From a virus, in the IMG/VR virus record IMGVR_UViG_3300020027_000006, positions 1 through 64,000 of that record: DNA of 64,000 bases; one strand, 5' to 3'. The notes beneath the pieces were generated by a model that worked only from the letters and a program-made list of their open reading frames with translations, searched no databases and was not told the DNA's origin. The translations under genes and the position numbers were made by a program. This document shows positions 1 to 7,746 of the stretch, one piece after another; positions within the stretch are counted from its first letter, which is position 1; each line of letters opens with the position of its first letter.

Positions 1-171
1 AGCGGCAAGCCGAGCTCCTGTGGTCTCATTGCTAAAAAGTTGAACCGCAATAAGCATAGGCATGCTGTGTTTGTCACACAGTTCTGTAAGTTTATCCATA
101 AGAGGAGCAAGCTTCTTTTTAAAGATTGCCTCCCTAGCCTTCTCTAATTTTTGGTCACTAAGTAAATCCAT
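1..171 (-). CDS. Hypothetical protein, 3' end outside window
   Basis: A leftward reading frame starts at 171 and runs off the left edge (57 codons seen). The visible part is Lys-rich and helical (starts MDLLSDQKLEKA) with no recognised domain. The start follows the -10 box of its own promoter by six bases, so the transcript should begin at the A of the ATG. Function unknown. Confidence 0.6.
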   Translation of the reverse strand, partial: MDLLSDQKLEKAREAIFKKKLAPLMDKLTELCDKHSMPMLIAVQLFSNETTGARLAA

Positions 172-177
172 ATGAAT

Positions 178-206
178 AGTATATCACAAATATATAATGT
201 TGTCAA
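178..206 (-). promoter_or_regulatory. Leftward promoter, leaderless
   Basis: On the minus strand TTGACA (201-206), 17-nt spacer and TATACT (178-183), six bases before the ATG at 171. Confidence 0.75.
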
Positions 207-442
207 GCAAAAAAATCATCATCGCAGTCATCATAATACTCTTCTGTGTGACACTCCTCGTTGCAATCATCATAATCCTCATAAAAATTTGAACAATAAT
301 CCGCGTCCGATAATGAGAGGTCATCCACAGAATAGAAACTCTCATCCAAAATAACTTCTTCTGGATGAGAGCATTCTTCTGTGAAGAAATAAGCTATGAT
401 AGCTAAAAAATCATCACGTATCTGGTCAGACCAACTATTCAT
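203..442 (-). CDS. Acidic Tyr/Cys/Asp-rich hypothetical protein
   Basis: A 79-residue acidic protein whose last 35 residues are dominated by Asp, Glu, Tyr and Cys. Its ATG overlaps the stop of the upstream short gene (435-581), suggesting translational coupling. The 15-base motif GCGTCCGATAATGAG, found elsewhere in putative small RNAs, lies inside this gene at 303-317 on the plus strand, so it is antisense to the mRNA. No domain recognised. Confidence 0.55.
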   Translation of the reverse strand: MNSWSDQIRDDFLAIIAYFFTEECSHPEEVILDESFYSVDDLSLSDADYCSNFYEDYDDCNEECHTEEYYDDCDDDFFA

Positions 443-581
443 AACTTCTAAGAATTTCTAACATACGTATCGCTGTAGAGGAAAATTTTCCTGTTTTTGC
501 CATTTGATAGCTTATTATTCTGACCTCACTCCCTCGACCCTCTTTTACAAGTTCTTTTACTTTACTGCGAATTCTGTCCAT
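435..581 (-). CDS. Small basic hypothetical protein, 48 aa
   Basis: A 48-residue basic protein starting at the ATG at 581 (begins MDRIRSKVKELV), between the TPM-domain gene and the acidic gene. A longer open frame from 779 in the same phase lies over the 3' end of the TPM gene and reads its Ser/Gly-rich DNA, so I use the internal start. The stop overlaps the next ATG. Function unknown. Confidence 0.5.
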   Translation of the reverse strand: MDRIRSKVKELVKEGRGSEVRIISYQMAKTGKFSSTAIRMLEILRSYE

Positions 582-603
582 AGTAGGAGTGCTGTTATCC
601 TCT

Positions 604-1785
604 TCACCAACTGCCGCTGCTTCCTCCTCCACCAAAGTCGCTGCCTCCGCTGAACCCACTGTCACTGCTTGAACTGCTTGAGTCGGAACTACTGGAACTG
701 CTTGAGGAGTAATAACTTTCTCGTCTTCGTTCTTCTTCACGCTCTTCACGTTCTTCACGCTCTCTTCTTTCTTCATCATATTTTTTCCTTTTACGCTCTT
801 GTTCAGCTAATTCTGCTTTACCTTCAGGAGATTCCGACCAAATACGATAACGTTCTGCTTCTATGTCAGCTAACCTTTTTTCTTCCAGTTGACGAGCTTT
901 CTCTTCTTTGACACGATTTTCTTCTTTGACACGATTTTCTTCTAATTTTTTAAGTCGTTTTGTCTCAGCTACTCCATCTGGAGTAAGCAACCAAATACGA
1001 TTCTCTTCTTCTTTTTTAAGTCTTAATACTTCAGCGTCTTTTCGAGCCGCCTCTGCTCGTTCTTTATCCTCACGCTTTGCTTCCGCTTGACTTAAGAATC
1101 TTTGCATTTCTATTGCTTCACGTGTCTTACGTTTATGCCTTGCTATCCCGTATAACCCAACACCCGATAAACCTAGCACTCCCATAACCCCTAAAAAACC
1201 AAACAATAAACCAGTATTGCTTTTGTTATCAGTAGAGGAGACAGAATAAGTATCAGGAGTAGGAGTCGCTATATTTTTCACAGTGACAGCCTCAACAGCA
1301 GAAATAGTAGAAAGAATAGCGTCACGCCAAGCATCAGATGTCCCAGTTTTACTAGCTATTTTAAGTTTTGGCACGAGTGTAGCACGACCAATCGACCCAG
1401 ATTGGCCATCTGTAATGACATACTCCATATGCCTACTTATTTGGAACGCCCATTTACGGTCATCGGTAGCCAGAAAAAGAAGTAGCCCACGTTTTTCCCC
1501 CTCTTTACTTCCAATGCCGTACTCTCTAGCCATTTTAAGACTATAATTGAAAGCTTCATAACTTCCCATAGTCTGAACAGTCGCAACCCCAAACTCCACG
1601 TTATATTTAAGTTTAAATTGATTTAACGTGTTTTGAATAATGGCTTCGTCGGCTTCATTCAAAACATTTGCATGGTCTTGAACAAAAGTGTTTGGCACAA
1701 CAGAAGGAATATTTTGTGCAGTTGCGGACAAAATACCGGAAGCCAGTAATATAAGAAACATTAAGCTGTAATTTATACGTGTCAT
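604..1785 (-). CDS. TPM-domain (YgcG-like) membrane protein
   Basis: 393 residues. Order: signal peptide (residues 1-23, cut near TAQ); TPM domain (about 28-160, 'FVQDHANVLNEADEAII' at its start); a membrane helix around 195-215; a long Lys/Glu/Arg-rich coiled-coil segment; and a Ser-rich then Gly-rich tail ending GGGGSSGSW, the usual end of YgcG-type proteins. TPM domains are linked to membrane protein maturation or acid phosphatase activity; the role in a phage is unclear. The ATG overlaps the stop of the upstream gene. Expected at the envelope. Confidence 0.85.
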   Translation of the reverse strand: MTRINYSLMFLILLASGILSATAQNIPSVVPNTFVQDHANVLNEADEAIIQNTLNQFKLKYNVEFGVATVQTMGSYEAFNYSLKMAREYGIGSKEGEKRGLLLFLATDDRKWAFQISRHMEYVITDGQSGSIGRATLVPKLKIASKTGTSDAWRDAILSTISAVEAVTVKNIATPTPDTYSVSSTDNKSNTGLLFGFLGVMGVLGLSGVGLYGIARHKRKTREAIEMQRFLSQAEAKREDKERAEAARKDAEVLRLKKEEENRIWLLTPDGVAETKRLKKLEENRVKEENRVKEEKARQLEEKRLADIEAERYRIWSESPEGKAELAEQERKRKKYDEERREREEREEREEERRRESYYSSSSSSSSDSSSSSSDSGFSGGSDFGGGGSSGSW

Positions 1786-2120
1786 TATTTACTCCAATCT
1801 AAAACTAACATTGCCTCATCAGAATTCAAGTTAATATGAGTATCAGAATCCATGTCAGATTCACATATACTAAGCAAAATTTCTGCTTCATTTCTACGTT
1901 TACCTGCATAATACTTCCAATCATTTTGATAACAGGAATTTTTAACTGTATACTCAGCTTCTTCATAAGTGAAATTCCTTCCAAAAAGGAAGTATCTTTT
2001 CTGAGACATCCAGTATTCTATATGATTTTCAAAAAGATGCCTTCTTTCGTCGTCTATACTGGATATACATTTCTTCATAGCCAGTATGACATTAGGTTTG
2101 TAAAAATTTACGGATGCCAT
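1785..2120 (-). CDS. Hypothetical protein, 111 aa
   Basis: Soluble, Cys- and Tyr-containing protein with no recognised domain. It overlaps both neighbours by start/stop codons, placing it in one unit with the TPM protein and the membrane proteins upstream. Confidence 0.65.
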   Translation of the reverse strand: MASVNFYKPNVILAMKKCISSIDDERRHLFENHIEYWMSQKRYFLFGRNFTYEEAEYTVKNSCYQNDWKYYAGKRRNEAEILLSICESDMDSDTHINLNSDEAMLVLDWSK

Positions 2121-2389
2121 TATTTAGTTTTTGAGGAAGATGCGGATAAGGAAGATGAGGTATAAGCAAATACAGCTGCTACAAGATGCACCCAAAACCA
2201 TCCTGTAAAACCCACTGTAGATGCAATAAGTATAAGTACCATAATACGAGGTATAAATATAGACAGAATAACGTCAACCACAAACGGAGTAGGGTTAAGA
2301 GGAACCATACTCTGCATGTATAGAACCAGAAGACTGATACGAGGCACAAACAAAGATGCCACAAGAAAAAGTGTAGTAAGTTCATTCAT
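2120..2389 (-). CDS. Small membrane protein, 89 aa
   Basis: Very hydrophobic with about three predicted membrane segments and a short Ser-rich tail. It follows another membrane-protein gene within five bases and overlaps the next start. Holin or other envelope roles are possible, but no family is recognised. Confidence 0.65.
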   Translation of the reverse strand: MNELTTLFLVASLFVPRISLLVLYMQSMVPLNPTPFVVDVILSIFIPRIMVLILIASTVGFTGWFWVHLVAAVFAYTSSSLSASSSKTK

Positions 2390-2393
2390 AATT

Positions 2394-2924
2394 TTATATT
2401 CTCCCCATATGACTCATGATAACAACTAACAGTATGGCTATTGTTATAATATTGTCTATTGGCTGCCAAATTTTGAATGTTTCAGACTCTATGCCAAATA
2501 TTTTCCCTAAAGCTGCGGTCAGAAAACTTAATCCAAACATAATTAAAAAATATTGATATTGAGGAGTAAATAACCCAAAAAACATCCAAACAAGATAACC
2601 TACAGAAAGAAATATAAGTGCTAGTCCTGCCAACACGCTTACTATACTTCCTGCAATAATTTCTTTAGCTTCTTTTTGTGAGTCTGATAATTCAAGAACA
2701 CGCTCTGCAAATTCTTTGGAACTTATTTCTTTTTCCGCAGGCACCTCATTTATTTTTGAGTCTATGACTTCCAGTTTCTCTTTAGCTACTTGTACTTTTC
2801 CTTCGAGTTCTTTAACATATTTATTAAAAAAAGATGATGGACGAAAGCCTAGCAATGCCATTACTTCAAGAAATAAAGGGAACACCGCAAACAAGAAAAA
2901 AAGGTTTATTAGAAAATTTTCCAT
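2394..2924 (-). CDS. Membrane protein with coiled-coil loop, 176 aa
   Basis: An N-terminal hydrophobic helix (about 3-25), then a Lys/Glu-rich coiled coil (about 37-88), then three further hydrophobic segments. First gene of an operon that continues with two other envelope proteins. The ATG lies six bases after a TAAGAT -10 box, so it should be leaderless. Function unknown. Confidence 0.75.
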   Translation of the reverse strand: MENFLINLFFLFAVFPLFLEVMALLGFRPSSFFNKYVKELEGKVQVAKEKLEVIDSKINEVPAEKEISSKEFAERVLELSDSQKEAKEIIAGSIVSVLAGLALIFLSVGYLVWMFFGLFTPQYQYFLIMFGLSFLTAALGKIFGIESETFKIWQPIDNIITIAILLVVIMSHMGRI

Positions 2925-2930
2925 GACATT

Positions 2931-2959
2931 ATCTTACCACAATGTCAATACCTTGTCAA
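2931..2959 (-). promoter_or_regulatory. Leftward promoter, leaderless
   Basis: TTGACA (2954-2959), 17-nt spacer, TAAGAT (2931-2936) on the minus strand; ATG at 2924. Confidence 0.75.
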
Positions 2960-2962
2960 GAG

Positions 2963-3187
2963 TTATTTTCTATCCTCTTGTAACACTAAACTACGTAATA
3001 AAAGAGTTGCTCGGCTTTCTAGCCACTTTAGATGTATTTTCGCTCTACAAGACAAGCAGTTAGTCGTGTCGTCTGTGACTTCTGACACTTCTTCAGGAAC
3101 TGGAGAGCAAACATAAGGTTTTTCACTGTATTCTGTTATTTTCTTAGTTGCTCCTTCTTCAATTGTCCAGTTTTCGTTGTTTTTCAT
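2963..3187 (-). CDS. Hypothetical protein with CxxC, 74 aa
   Basis: 74 residues with a 'CLSCRAKIHLKWL' segment that could bind one metal ion with other cysteines. Its start overlaps the stop of the 240-residue gene upstream. No family recognised. Confidence 0.6.
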   Translation of the reverse strand: MKNNENWTIEEGATKKITEYSEKPYVCSPVPEEVSEVTDDTTNCLSCRAKIHLKWLESRATLLLRSLVLQEDRK

Positions 3188-3906
3188 AGGTCTTTTATTT
3201 TTATAGGGTTGCGGAAGCTGTCTTTGTCAAAACCATGCTGCTGTATCTTATATTTGTCAGAAATTTCTAAAATTTCAGGTTCTTTGGCAAGTTGATTGCC
3301 TACATAAATAGATATTTCTTGAAAAGCAGAGTAAGAATCTTTAATTTTATAGAATTGAAACTCTTTAAGAAGAATATTTGTTCGTAAAGTTGTTTGTCTG
3401 CGGTTTATTTGCTCTTTAGTTATTTCAGGTATATCAGAGCTAGTTAAATATTCTTTACTTACTATAAATACAGGAGTATTATATTCTATAAAAGTTTTGT
3501 CATTTTTAAAATCCGAATATCTATCAAAAAATTGTTTGCTGCTGCTTTTACTACTATATCTTCTGTATGAATACTCTTTTTTAAACTGAGTTTTCCATGT
3601 TTTATAGTCTTTATAGTTATAAAAGAAGTACTCGCCTTCATTATCCTGACAATGAGCTAAAGGATACAATTGTCCGCAAAACCCTATTATATGAAAATCT
3701 GTAACAGGTTTAACGAGATTTCCGTTGGAGTCCCTATATGCTTGATAGTTATATCCGTTAGGAAAATCAAACTCTTGAGTACTGTTCCACGAACCAGTAT
3801 ATATAATAATATTTATACTTTCTGTACGATAAAAATGAAGTTCAGGGTCTATACCAAAAGAAACTGCACTGTCATAATAATCTCGTTCTTTACTGTATAT
3901 TTTCAT
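3184..3906 (-). CDS. Conserved-looking hypothetical protein, 240 aa
   Basis: Starts MKIYSKERDYYDSAVSFGID and contains 'DFHIIGFCGQLYPLAHC'. This opening resembles a group of uncharacterised phage proteins I recall beginning 'MKIYxKxxDYYD', but I cannot confirm it. Tyr- and Lys-rich, soluble, no catalytic motif recognised. It sits in an unbroken run of overlapping leftward genes. Confidence 0.7.
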   Translation of the reverse strand: MKIYSKERDYYDSAVSFGIDPELHFYRTESINIIIYTGSWNSTQEFDFPNGYNYQAYRDSNGNLVKPVTDFHIIGFCGQLYPLAHCQDNEGEYFFYNYKDYKTWKTQFKKEYSYRRYSSKSSSKQFFDRYSDFKNDKTFIEYNTPVFIVSKEYLTSSDIPEITKEQINRRQTTLRTNILLKEFQFYKIKDSYSAFQEISIYVGNQLAKEPEILEISDKYKIQQHGFDKDSFRNPIKIKDL

Positions 3907-3915
3907 ATTTTATTT

Positions 3916-4173
3916 TCAGACACAGAAACTCCAAGGATGTAGATACCAACAGTCTTTAGTATACTTATATTCTAGTTTCCAATCAAAAATTTCATTTAAC
4001 AGAACTATGACACGTGCTTTTGGTATCATTTTAAAATCATAAATATCCCAAGCAGTAGGAGGGTCAACAAATTCAACATACAATGACCAAGTTATTGCTA
4101 TGTATTCACATAACTCTCTGTCACTTAATTCTCCGCCAAATTCAAATATTTCTGCTCGTCGTTCATCCGTCAT
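3916..4173 (-). CDS. Hypothetical protein, 85 aa
   Basis: Trp-rich acidic protein without recognised domain. It overlaps the small membrane gene upstream by 11 bases. Confidence 0.6.
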   Translation of the reverse strand: MTDERRAEIFEFGGELSDRELCEYIAITWSLYVEFVDPPTAWDIYDFKMIPKARVIVLLNEIFDWKLEYKYTKDCWYLHPWSFCV

Positions 4174-4378
4174 TTTTATTATGTTTTTGCTCTCCTAGAG
4201 CAGCACCGATTAGTACAAAAACAGCTATTGTAACGATGCCTAAACCTTTTCTGTCCTCTTGCGTCCAACGAATAAAATATATTTCTCCTGTTACAAATGA
4301 AAGATACAGATAACCTATTACAAATACAATAAAAGGAAAAAAGAAGATGTCAAAATATGCTTTAAGAAATTTGTTCAT
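4163..4378 (-). CDS. Small membrane protein, 71 aa
   Basis: Two predicted membrane segments (about 7-29 and 47-62) and a charged C-terminus. The 67 bases upstream (4379-4445) encode no clear gene; an open frame starting at TTG overlaps this ATG as ATGA and may be a 25-residue leader or remnant. Confidence 0.65.
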   Translation of the reverse strand: MNKFLKAYFDIFFFPFIVFVIGYLYLSFVTGEIYFIRWTQEDRKGLGIVTIAVFVLIGAALGEQKHNKNDG

Positions 4379-4445
4379 TGATTTACCTCTTTATATCGGT
4401 CATAGCTGCCATAACAATCGTATTCTTTATAGCCGTCTGCGTTTA

Positions 4446-4790
4446 CTACCAAGAGATTGAATATTGTTGACAAGTGCGGATGTTGCCGTCTGTAATTTCT
4501 TCAAGGTCATTGAGATTGATAAGACGTTTTATTGAACCCCAGAACAGCTCAATTGCAGTGGTTTTATTTTTAGTAGAAAACGGAGGTCGGTACTCAATGA
4601 GTCCTATATTTAGACCACCAGCATCCCCTAAATAAACTTTATAACCGGCGTCACCAGTAAATTTATGTGGGTCTACATGTTTTTTAAAATCTGACAGGGT
4701 AGTTAGATTTTCACCATCATACAAACCTTTTTCAGTTAGTATGCTTTTGACTTTTCTAAGATGTGCATCAATTGCGAAATCGTTTTCCAT
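4446..4790 (-). CDS. Hypothetical protein, 114 aa
   Basis: Soluble protein without recognised domain. It overlaps the next gene upstream at 4790. Another frame continues past its stop with good coding character (NADGYKEYDCYGSYDRYK), so a small frameshift near 4450 that shortened the C-terminus is possible but unproven. Confidence 0.6.
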   Translation of the reverse strand: MENDFAIDAHLRKVKSILTEKGLYDGENLTTLSDFKKHVDPHKFTGDAGYKVYLGDAGGLNIGLIEYRPPFSTKNKTTAIELFWGSIKRLINLNDLEEITDGNIRTCQQYSISW

Positions 4791-5098
4791 TAATAACTCC
4801 AGTCTCCTCTCGTAAGTTTATATGTAGGATTACTACTCAACATAAATTTGCTTATCAGTGAGGTAAGAATTTTTCTTTCATCTTCGCGAAAGAGTTGTAA
4901 AAGAGTAGACTCCGCAGATTCTTGAATTACTTCATTCGGAGATAATACATTTTCATTTTTCAGTGCATTTTCATCTTTCAGCTTAACTAAGGCAGTAATA
5001 AACTCAACTATATTTTCTTCAGTTAGTTGATAACTAAGATTTTCACTGTTCACTTCTACTACAAATCGTTTTGTTACGTCTTTACTGTAATTTATCAT
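4790..5098 (-). CDS. Hypothetical protein, 102 aa
   Basis: Mostly helical, charged protein; no family recognised. Start overlaps the stop of the upstream gene (5095-5098). Confidence 0.6.
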   Translation of the reverse strand: MINYSKDVTKRFVVEVNSENLSYQLTEENIVEFITALVKLKDENALKNENVLSPNEVIQESAESTLLQLFREDERKILTSLISKFMLSSNPTYKLTRGDWSY

Positions 5099-5316
5099 TG
5101 TTTTGGAGACACTACTTTTTTTGCCCTCTGAAGTTTCTTTATTACTTTACGCAAATTACTATCAAAAAATAACGGAACATGTACTTTCTCTAAAAACTCC
5201 ATAAGTAATTTATATTCATCAATACTTAACCGTTTAATTTGAAATGTAGTTCTACTTTCTTCGTCTCTAGACTCCTCGTCCAGTGTGTCCTGAACATAAC
5301 TAGCTGAACTTCCCAT
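5095..5316 (-). CDS. Hypothetical protein, 73 aa
   Basis: I use the ATG at 5316 (MGSSASYVQDTL) because AAGGAG lies a normal distance upstream; the earlier ATG at 5346 would overlap the previous gene and has no ribosome site. Acidic N-terminus, basic C-terminus, no domain recognised. Confidence 0.6.
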   Translation of the reverse strand: MGSSASYVQDTLDEESRDEESRTTFQIKRLSIDEYKLLMEFLEKVHVPLFFDSNLRKVIKKLQRAKKVVSPKQ

Positions 5317-5326
5317 AATTTTCTCC

Positions 5327-5692
5327 TTAAAGACAGATATTTTCAAAATATCTTACCTTATCTAATCGTATATTTAAATATCCTGATTTAAATACAGTGC
5401 TTTCTACCTCTTCTAATTCTTCAATATATGGTTGAACTGCCTCTGAGATAGTTTCAGGAGCTTTGCGAACCATACTGGCAAATTTATCTATTTGAATACA
5501 GTAATCCCCCATATGAACCTCTCTAGGAGAGTTAATCCCCACACATTTTTTGTAATACTCAGTGTTCAAAGGAGAATCATTTATTTTACGCAAGTTTATT
5601 TCAACATCAAACTCCATAAATAAAGCAACAGCAAATTGAAATTCTATCTTCCTGCGGACAAATTGAGAATAAGAGAGGTGTACTGGCATCAT
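5327..5692 (-). CDS. Hypothetical protein, 121 aa
   Basis: Soluble protein with mixed helix and strand character, no family recognised. Two ATGs in tandem at its start. Between it and the LysRS gene (5702-5773) a possible GTG-started 23-residue frame ends in SHSSE; I regard that as weak. Confidence 0.6.
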   Translation of the reverse strand: MMPVHLSYSQFVRRKIEFQFAVALFMEFDVEINLRKINDSPLNTEYYKKCVGINSPREVHMGDYCIQIDKFASMVRKAPETISEAVQPYIEELEEVESTVFKSGYLNIRLDKVRYFENICL

Positions 5693-5798
5693 ATTTTACT
5701 TACTCCGAACTGTGAGAGTCTTTATATCTTATAATCTTTTCCTTAAGTATTTGTTTATCACTTTTACTCACTTATGTTAAGTCATTTGTTGAACTTTT

Positions 5799-6878
5799 CT
5801 AAAGTACTTCTTTTATCGCTCTTCCTGTCAAAAGCATTAGAAGTCTGTCCACACCCAAGCCTGCACCCCAAGTCGGAGGCAAACCATACTTTAAAGCCTC
5901 TATATAATCCATATCAATTACATCCTGTCTTTCAAAAGCCTCCAATTGTTGCCTCCAATCATCTTGTTCTGAATAGATGTTTGCTATTTCCATTCCTCCG
6001 CAGTAAATCTCATACCTTTCTGGTCTTCCGTCTCCACCAATTTTTGCTAAAGGAGAATCCTCAACAGTAAAATCAGACATTATTGTTGGTTGAATTGCTT
6101 CTTCTTCAATGAAGGGATTATTTGCGTATACAAACTTAGACCAATCAATGCCTCTAACTGTTGTAGTCCCAAAAATATTTTGGACTGTCTCACTTACCAA
6201 CTGCTTAAAAATTTCTAAACCGTCTTTTGCTGTTCCGCCTAAATAAAATTCTAACATAGTAAATTCTGGATTATGGCGTTGAGATAATCCTTCATTTCTA
6301 AAAGATTTTCCTATTTCATAAATTCCAGTTCCACCAAATCCTCCGACAATTAGCTTTTTTAATTCTAATTCTGGAGCAATACGGAGAAAATACTCCTCAG
6401 TCTTAAAAGGTTTCGCATCACAACCGAACGCATTTTCTATAAGAGTAGGTGTTTGCACCTCTATAAAGCCCCTGCCATCAAGAAATTTGCGTATAGACGA
6501 TAAGACCTTTGCACGAAGCAGTATTGTGTCCCTATAACTAAGGTCGCGTTCCTTAGAAACAATTTCAGAAAGTAACGCTAAATGCTTGTTCTTACGTGAC
6601 TTATCTACACTAACTCCTGATATTCGGTCAGGTAGACCTAGCTCACATTTTCTTAGTAAGTTTAACTCAAGTAATCTAAGTGTATTCTCACCTGTTTTAG
6701 TAACAAACATTTCACCAGAGCAAGAAATGATGTCTCCTTGTGAGAGACTGATAAATTTACTCCAAGTTGATAAGTCACTCTTGGAAAACAGTTGTTGATA
6801 TTTTCCATCTGAAAACAGATGAACGAAGGCCAGCTTACCCATTTTACGTGGAGCACTTGTAATTCTACCGATTAGCAT
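5799..6878 (-). CDS. lysS: Lysyl-tRNA synthetase, class II, short form
   Basis: Charges tRNA(Lys). From the ATG at 6878 (MLIGRI) it has an OB-fold anticodon-binding domain (first ~100 residues), motif 1 (RGFIEVQTPTL), motif 2 (FRNEGLSQRHNPEFTMLEFY) and motif 3 (GAGLGVDRLLMLLTG). The motif 2 Arg-His-Asn-Pro-Glu run is typical of LysRS. About 360 residues against roughly 500 in bacteria, so insertions and the C-terminal end are trimmed. The frame stays open to an ATG at 6956, but that stretch translates a palindrome and TTGAAAA repeats; neither start has a ribosome site. The OB-fold argues against the EF-P lysylase EpmA, which lacks it. Confidence 0.88.
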   Translation of the reverse strand: MLIGRITSAPRKMGKLAFVHLFSDGKYQQLFSKSDLSTWSKFISLSQGDIISCSGEMFVTKTGENTLRLLELNLLRKCELGLPDRISGVSVDKSRKNKHLALLSEIVSKERDLSYRDTILLRAKVLSSIRKFLDGRGFIEVQTPTLIENAFGCDAKPFKTEEYFLRIAPELELKKLIVGGFGGTGIYEIGKSFRNEGLSQRHNPEFTMLEFYLGGTAKDGLEIFKQLVSETVQNIFGTTTVRGIDWSKFVYANNPFIEEEAIQPTIMSDFTVEDSPLAKIGGDGRPERYEIYCGGMEIANIYSEQDDWRQQLEAFERQDVIDMDYIEALKYGLPPTWGAGLGVDRLLMLLTGRAIKEVL

Positions 6879-6892
6879 ATAATTGAAAACTG

Positions 6893-6916
6893 AACATTGA
6901 AAATTGAAAATTGAAG
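6893..6916. repeat. Short tandem repeat GAAAATT upstream of LysRS
   Basis: Degenerate tandem TTGAAAA units between the LysRS start and the CCCGGAATCCGGG palindrome. It may be noncoding leader. Confidence 0.5.
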
Positions 6917-6932
6917 CCATTGTTCTGAGGCG

Positions 6933-6947
6933 TCCCGGAATCCGGGA
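6933..6947. repeat. Palindrome TCCCGGAATCCGGGA, copy 1
   Basis: One of five near-identical GC-rich perfect palindromes in an AT-rich sequence (others at 22105, 30114, 38094, 58311). It can form a hairpin or be a dimeric protein site. Confidence 0.7.
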
Positions 6948-7074
6948 TTCAGTCATAAATCTTAAATAAGAATCTACAGCCTCAAATTCTTAAGACTTCT
7001 TAAATCAAATTCAGGTAAAGTAGAAACTCTGTGTCGTTTCAACCATTTTTTATTACAGAGTCAGCATGCATAAT

Positions 7075-7257
7075 TTATTTTTCAGTGTATTCGTTTAACA
7101 TCCCATCCTCATTTTCAATACATGGATTCTCTGTGACAACTCCATAACTTCCATCTTTAAAGGTGACGCGATATTTTCCATCGCTCTGTTTATACCCAGA
7201 AAACTCACTCAACTTAATTTTAACCTTGCTTCCGTTAATTTTTGTAACTATAACCAT
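7075..7257 (-). CDS. Small hypothetical protein, 60 aa
   Basis: Beta-rich small protein (MVIVTKINGSKVKIKLSEF), possibly a small barrel, no family assigned. Three bases separate it from the upstream stop. Confidence 0.55.
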   Translation of the reverse strand: MVIVTKINGSKVKIKLSEFSGYKQSDGKYRVTFKDGSYGVVTENPCIENEDGMLNEYTEK

Positions 7258-7260
7258 GAG

Positions 7261-7521
7261 CTATTTACTTATTGTTTTTGATTTATTTCTGAGACTCTCT
7301 ACAAATAAAGCAGTAAGTTTGGCAAAATCTTTTGCTTGCATTTCACTTCTCCAGTTAGGGTCTGGGTTATAAAATTTGAATGCTTCCAATTCTAACTCAC
7401 TCAATCCTTCTGGTATTTCGTAGCTTCGCGGAGCAAAAACAGGGCAAATTATATCATGCCAATCTGGTTTTATACTTTCCGGTTTACTTAAGTTTTCCAC
7501 TCCACAATTACATTTACTCAT
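7261..7521 (-). CDS. Hypothetical protein, 86 aa
   Basis: Begins with a CxC and a third Cys (MSKCNCGVENL), Pro-rich middle, helical C-terminus. Start overlaps the stop of the upstream gene. Confidence 0.55.
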   Translation of the reverse strand: MSKCNCGVENLSKPESIKPDWHDIICPVFAPRSYEIPEGLSELELEAFKFYNPDPNWRSEMQAKDFAKLTALFVESLRNKSKTISK

Positions 7522-7696
7522 CTTTATCTTTATATTTTGATTTACGGCCTACTGTATCAGCCTTTTGAGATTTCTTTTTGTCTTTAAAAATTCTGACCAC
7601 ACCTCCAGTGGAGGTTATCATGTCTTTTATTTTTTCATCCCGAACTCTAATTTTATTAGGGTCAATTGTAAATCTGTTTTTATCCCTCTTAGACAT
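7514..7696 (-). CDS. Basic hypothetical protein, paralogue of 32782-32946
   Basis: 60 residues, Lys/Arg-rich. The stretch IRVRDEKIKDMITSTGGVVR matches the 54-residue product at 32782-32946 (IRIRDERIKDMITATGGVVR), and both end in VGRKSKYK. First gene of a unit reading toward LysRS, with ATG six bases after the -10 box. Likely nucleic-acid binding by charge only. Confidence 0.7.
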   Translation of the reverse strand: MSKRDKNRFTIDPNKIRVRDEKIKDMITSTGGVVRIFKDKKKSQKADTVGRKSKYKDKDE

Positions 7697-7702
7697 AAAT
7701 AA

Positions 7703-7731
7703 AGTATAGCAAACAAATTAAATTTTGTCAA
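7703..7731 (-). promoter_or_regulatory. Leftward promoter, leaderless
   Basis: TTGACA (7726-7731), 17-nt spacer, TATACT (7703-7708) on the minus strand; ATG at 7696. Confidence 0.8.
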
Positions 7732-7746
7732 GATAAAACTTCCAGT

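Noticed and set aside
435-779. Leftward 114-codon frame over the end of the TPM gene
   Set aside because: Its first 66 codons read the Ser/Gly-rich coding DNA of the TPM gene in another phase; only the last 48 codons, from ATG 581, are kept as a gene.
6878-6956. Longer LysRS N-terminus from ATG 6956
   Set aside because: It would encode a palindrome and TTGAAAA repeats; the OB-fold begins right after the internal ATG. Kept as an alternative only.
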